Source: Verrucomicrobiota bacterium (lineage in GTDB: Bacteria > Verrucomicrobiota > Verrucomicrobiia > Verrucomicrobiales > DEV007). Taken from it: a stretch of DNA of 7,290 bases. The notes under the pieces are model-generated. The model did no database searches. It saw nothing but the letters and a program-made list of their open reading frames with translations, and had not been told where the DNA came from. The position numbers and the translations under genes are program-made. Location of the stretch: positions 1 through 7,290 of the forward strand of contig JAQCER010000150.1 in assembly GCA_027618625.1 (NCBI GenBank), written 5' to 3'. Positions 6,801 to 7,290 of the stretch are shown one piece after another. Within the stretch, counting starts at the first letter, position 1. Every line of letters starts with the position of its first letter.

Positions 6801-7290
6801 GTTCGACGGCGCCGGCAACTTCATCGGAAGTTCGGTTCTTCGCCTTGGCAACCAAGTCTACGATGCCGGAACTGAGGTCAATGATGAGACCCCAGCGAAC
6901 ACCGCCTTCTTCGGCCAAGCGGCACCCGATACCGGAACCGCCGAGAACGGAACGGTCGCTCTGCATGCTGGGTTTAACGCCGTCGGTTCTGGGGGCATTC
7001 TCGATGACCCCATGTTCGCTGGCGCAGACTTCACCGCTGCAAGCTATCCGCTGTTCAATCTGGAAGCCTTCGAGACGTTGTTGATTACCCAGGCTGAGTT
7101 GAACGGGAAGACATTCTCGCTGGCATGGACAGGTGGGCGCGCGCCTTACCTCGTCGAGTGGAGCGAAGACCTCAGAACATGGATGCCTGCCGGCGACCTC
7201 TCGGACCAAACATCGCTCGATGTCGAAACCGACCGAACCGCCGCCTTCTTCCGCGTCCTTTCCGGGGCCAGCGCCCTCGAACCAGCGCCT
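3876..7290 (+). CDS. large exported protein with four spondin domains; apparent 5' frameshift; 3' end outside window
   Basis: About 1,138 residues are visible. Positions 3876-4025 encode a possible signal peptide (hydrophobic GLALFVATV, cleavage near SDAA at 3969-3980) and LWITEVGAKF, but this frame stops at 4044. From 4027 the next frame runs open to the window end. Skipping one A of 4026-4028 joins them as ITEVGAKFNQVEVTNVG, a natural lamin-tail-like strand, so the gene seems interrupted by a one-base insertion. Domain order: lamin-tail-like region (about 3990-4400), four spondin_N-type units (from 4456, 5113, 5770 and 6424), then a WTGG-PYLVEWSEDLRTW-FFRV module (about 7090-7260). Spondin domains are Ca2+-binding beta sandwiches in animal matrix proteins; in bacteria the role is unknown, probably extracellular binding. 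The ATG at 3876 is the closest upstream of the hydrophobic stretch, but the N-region is poor in basic residues and the ribosome-binding site is weak. If the shift is disregarded, in-frame starts for the main frame are TTG 3919, GTG 3934 or ATG 3973. Confidence 0.85.
3921..3939 (+). repeat. 6-bp inverted repeat within the spondin gene leader
   Basis: GGCCAC (3921-3926) and GTGGCC (3934-3939) can form a short GC-rich stem with a 7-base loop near the 5' end of the spondin mRNA. GCCACG at 3922-3927 could instead pair with CGTGGC at 3950-3955, so two exclusive stems are possible. No downstream T-run is present. The arms are short and a chance origin is quite possible. Confidence 0.3.
4456..5112 (+). 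repeat. spondin_N unit 1 of 4
   Basis: This 219-residue unit starts INVRVTVINKAP and carries TPPWVGFHDGGFD, GIERIAEDGNPG, SMVIPSNDAY (the counterpart of the SMIxPSxDWF motif of animal spondin domains) and DAGTEVNDELPANTAFFGQ. It ends in HPGFK and GGILDDAMF. Its DAGTEVNDELP DNA (4891-4916) is identical over 26 bases to unit 2 (5548-5573), whereas its middle (4733-4760) is identical over 28 bases to unit 3 (6044-6071). Confidence 0.88.
5113..5769 (+). repeat. spondin_N unit 2 of 4
   Basis: Exactly the same length as unit 1 (657 bp), starting MNVRVTFTSAAP. It has TPPWVGFHDGSFD, GLERIAEDGNPG, SMVIPSNDAF, ANGDPHAH, DAGTEVNDELPANTAFFGQ, HPGFK and GGILDDAMFSAADF. Its C-terminal half is closest to unit 1. 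Its segment between about 5275 and 5405 (EFSAANAGSADGVLNEAG to SQFFSYVS) differs more from units 1 and 3 than they differ from each other. Confidence 0.88.
5770..6423 (+). repeat. spondin_N unit 3 of 4
   Basis: A 218-residue unit starting VDVFVTVTNTAP, one residue shorter than units 1 and 2. It contains TPVWVAFHDGGVD, GLERIAEDGNPG, MSRYFSYASMIIPSNDAF, DAGTETNDELPANTAFFGQ and HPGFK. It is odd in reading NCHPTAH (6109-6129) where the other units read NGDP or NSDP followed by xAH, so the acidic residue is lost and a cysteine (6112-6114) and histidine appear. Confidence 0.88.
6424..7068 (+). repeat. spondin_N unit 4 of 4 (most diverged)
   Basis: About 215 residues starting VSVTFTLVNNAP. Core motifs are kept: TPVWLGVHDGSFE, GLERIAEDGN, SMIIPSNDAF, DAGTEVNDETPANTAFFGQ and GGILDDPMFAGADF. 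It differs most from the others, with AGAGFDTTVASEQGIPPFAPGD in place of the AGSxDGVL segment and HAGF for HPGF. It passes directly into the C-terminal module, so it is probably the oldest or the terminal capping copy. Confidence 0.85.

Noticed and set aside
4456..7068. Repeat array considered as a CRISPR or non-coding satellite
   Set aside because: The period is about 657 bp, in frame, with substitutions that preserve protein motifs; these are protein domain repeats.
6073..7209. 378-codon minus-strand frame opposite units 3-4
   Set aside because: Same explanation: an antisense shadow of the repeated plus-strand gene.

Overview
The window (7,290 bp, moderately GC-rich) most resembles a chromosomal segment from a Verrucomicrobiota bacterium. 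I infer this from a very large secreted spondin-domain protein, from the WTGG...PYLVEWSEDLRTW...FFRV module near its visible C-terminus (a style common in verrucomicrobial exported proteins), and from a DUF58-SpoIIM gene pair. This is recognition from memory, not a database search. I see no RNA genes, CRISPR array, insertion sequence or phage gene.

Layout. Positions 1-2391 hold two minus-strand genes. A DUF58/von Willebrand A-like membrane protein (997-2391) is followed by a SpoIIM/DUF95-family integral membrane protein (1-1000, running off the left edge). They overlap by four bases (GTGA), so they are very probably one translationally coupled operon. The rest of such operons (MoxR ATPase, RDD or DUF4129/transglutaminase proteins) would lie beyond the left edge if present. 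Positions 2392-2727 form a divergent intergenic region. It contains a weak candidate promoter for the operon and a doubtful short minus-strand reading frame that touches the DUF58 start.

Positions 2728-3564 (plus) encode a complete single-domain bacterial voltage-gated sodium channel of the NaChBac/NavAb type. It has six membrane segments, a four-arginine S4, the TLESWSM selectivity filter and a short C-terminal helix. About 310 bp without a convincing gene follow, with a perfect 14-bp tandem duplication and a 7-bp inverted repeat.

From about 3876 to the right edge (plus) lies a very large exported protein: a probable signal peptide, a lamin-tail-like N-terminal domain, four tandem spondin_N-type units of about 219 residues, and the C-terminal module, with no stop before the window ends. 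The first ~50 codons are in a different frame from the remaining ~1,088. Skipping one A in the AAA at 4026-4028 joins them into a sensible sequence, so the gene carries either a recent one-base insertion, an assembly error or a recoding site.

I see no evidence that the three regions share one pathway. The operon suggests envelope-associated protein assembly, the channel senses membrane potential, and the spondin protein is probably extracellular. The most unusual object is the four-unit spondin array with its mosaic repeats and 5' frameshift.
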